Shown here: one piece after another, positions 14,217 to 15,585 of the stretch
Numbering within the stretch: position 1 is the stretch's first letter
Layout of the letters: each line of letters starts with the position of its first letter
From: Nitrospira lenta
Lineage (GTDB): Bacteria; Nitrospirota; Nitrospiria; Nitrospirales; Nitrospiraceae
Direction: 5' to 3'
Length of the DNA: 15,585 nucleotides
Assembly (NCBI GenBank): GCA_945906715.1
Contig: CAMDRK010000020.1
Coordinates: 1 to 15,585, forward strand
Position numbers and translations under genes: made by a program
The notes under the pieces: model-generated
What the model was told of the DNA's origin: nothing
Database searches by the model: none
What the model saw: only the letters and a program-made list of their open reading frames with translations

Positions 14217-15585
14217 TTGTCCAGCGGGGTCGTTCAGGAAAAGGTCACCAGCGCGTTGATCGGAGCGCTCAATGGGGCCAAAAAGAAGGGCCAACTGAAG
14301 ACGGAAGTTTGGCCTCAGGTGAGTCTGGATACTCCCAAACGGCCTGAATGGGGAGACTTAGCTTCGACGGTCGCCATGTCTCTCGCGGTGTCCGAGCAAC
14401 GAGCGCCCCACGATATCGCACAAATTATCATCGACAACCTTTCTCTGCGAGAGCAGCTCTTTGACCGAGTTGAGATCGTCAGGCCAGGATTCCTCAACCT
14501 CACGGTCAAGCCTGCCATCTGGCAAGAAGTGCTCAGGGAAATCGAGCTAGAGGGACCGGCCTACGGGCGGGCTGAGCTGGGGAAGCAGCGTCGAGTGTTG
14601 GTGGAGTATGTGAGCGCCAATCCGACCGGCCCGTTGCATGTGGGACATGGGCGTGGCGCGGCGGTGGGGCAGGCGGTCGCGAACATGCTCAAGGCGGTCG
14701 GGTATGACGTCGTGAGCGAATACTATATTAACGATGCCGGAAGGCAGATGAAATTGTTGGGAGCCTCCGTCTACGCGCGCTATGAGGAACTGTCGAATCG
14801 GCCAGTCGAATTTCCGGCGGAGGGCTATCACGGGGCCTACATCACTGCCGTGGCCGAGCTGGTGAAGCAACAGCTTGGGCCTGAACTATCCGGACGAGCA
14901 GCCTCAGAGGTCGAGGAGCGCTGTCGAACGTTCGCCAATCAGGAATTGCTGAGATTAATTCGTGAAGATCTGAAGTCCTTCGGGATCGAGTTCGAGTCCT
15001 GGTTCAGCGAGGCCTCTCTCGTGAACTCAGGGGCTGTCCAACGGGTCTTGGATGAATTGAAATCGCAACAGTTCCTATTTGAGCAGGAAGGCGCCTGGTG
15101 GTTTCGCTCCTCGGCATTCGGCGACGAGAAGGATCGTGTCGTGCGGAAACAGGACGGCGAGTACACCTACCTGGCATCGGATATCGCCTACCACCGGGAT
15201 AAGTTACAGCGCGGATACGATCTTCTTATCGACGTTTGGGGTGCGGATCACCATGGCTACATTCCCCGGATGCAAGCGGTCGTGCAGGCCTATGGGCATC
15301 CGAAAGATCGTCTTCAGGTCGTACTGGTTCAGATGGTGAATTTGTTGCGCGGCGGGAAAAAGGTGGAGATGTCGAAGCGGGCCGGCGAGTTCATTACGAT
15401 GCGGGAAGTCATCGATGAAGTCGGGGCCGATGCAGCCAAGTTCTTTTTCTTGATGCGCGATTCTAACTCGCATCTGGACTTCGATTTGGAACTGGCCAAG
15501 CAACGGTCGTCCGACAATCCCGTGTACTATGTGCAGTATGCCCATGCCAGGATCGCCAGTCTCTGGCGCGTCGCGGCTGCGCGAG
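14217..15585 (+). CDS. argS: arginyl-tRNA synthetase, 3' truncated by the window end
   Basis: About 456 codons are present before the window ends in mid-codon. The enzyme charges tRNA-Arg with arginine in the cytoplasm. The N-terminal additional domain of ArgS runs to about residue 115. The class I signature HVGHG is at 141-145, preceded by VSANPTGPL. YINDAGRQM follows near residue 175. The ArgS GADHHGYIPRM block appears near 342-352, and the MSKR loop (KMSKS equivalent) is at 385-388, followed by the GADAAKFFFL helix. The HV in HVGHG and MSKR for KMSKS are normal variation in ArgS. The start is TTG 14217 with AGGAG upstream; 57 bp separate it from the glycosyltransferase stop. The anticodon-binding C-terminus lies beyond the window. 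Confidence 0.95.
   Translation, partial: MSSGVVQEKVTSALIGALNGAKKKGQLKTEVWPQVSLDTPKRPEWGDLASTVAMSLAVSEQRAPHDIAQIIIDNLSLREQLFDRVEIVRPGFLNLTVKPAIWQEVLREIELEGPAYGRAELGKQRRVLVEYVSANPTGPLHVGHGRGAAVGQAVANMLKAVGYDVVSEYYINDAGRQMKLLGASVYARYEELSNRPVEFPAEGYHGAYITAVAELVKQQLGPELSGRAASEVEERCRTFANQELLRLIREDLKSFGIEFESWFSEASLVNSGAVQRVLDELKSQQFLFEQEGAWWFRSSAFGDEKDRVVRKQDGEYTYLASDIAYHRDKLQRGYDLLIDVWGADHHGYIPRMQAVVQAYGHPKDRLQVVLVQMVNLLRGGKKVEMSKRAGEFITMREVIDEVGADAAKFFFLMRDSNSHLDFDLELAKQRSSDNPVYYVQYAHARIASLWRVAAAR

Noticed and set aside
1..15585. CRISPR arrays, tRNA or rRNA genes, insertion sequences, integrases
   Set aside because: None seen. The repeat arrays have 7- and 9-base units without spacers, so they are not CRISPR.

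Overview
The window reads as part of a chromosome of a nitrite-oxidizing bacterium of the genus Nitrospira or a close relative. This is an inference from gene content: two large cytochrome bd-like oxidase subunits, several membrane-bound c-type cytochromes, a cytochrome c fused to a heme-b domain of the type found in nitrite oxidoreductase (NXR) gamma subunits, and a molybdenum-cofactor gene. No marker such as 16S rRNA is present, so the genus is a reasoned guess. Apart from one very small gene, every gene is on the + strand.

Region A (1-5536): a truncated membrane protein, then the first bd-like oxidase subunit (594-2465), a DUF3047 secreted protein, a small glycine-rich membrane protein and two tandem membrane-anchored SUMF1/FGE-sulfatase-fold proteins. 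Two gaps in this region (362-593 and 3142-3334) carry arrays of degenerate 7- and 9-base words, some in inverted orientation.

Region B (5537-6179): a dense control region. It holds a 34-aa single-span membrane ORF on the minus strand, a perfect-consensus sigma-70 type promoter on the + strand lying inside that ORF, an opposing minus-strand promoter with a dyad in its spacer, and two 40-aa single-span membrane ORFs with strong Shine-Dalgarno sites just ahead of the second oxidase. These small proteins are the best candidates for something undescribed: small accessory subunits of an unusual oxidase.

Region C (6180-12471): the second bd-like oxidase subunit, a 4-TM diheme cytochrome c, a 5-TM monoheme cytochrome c, and a diheme cytochrome c fused to an EB_dh-type domain, closed by a strong rho-independent terminator. 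The oxidases keep the bd-type heme-ligand positions but lack the quinol-binding GRQPW motif and have no cydB partner. They also carry extra conserved histidines. With three cytochromes c in the same cluster, a cytochrome c-fed terminal oxidase (or reverse-electron-transport branch) wired to nitrite oxidation is the most economical reading.

Region D (12472-15585): a housekeeping block of mobA (molybdenum cofactor guanylyltransferase, relevant to a molybdenum NXR), a family 9 glycosyltransferase overlapping it by one base, and argS (TTG start, cut by the window end). I saw no rRNA, tRNA, CRISPR array, transposase or integrase.
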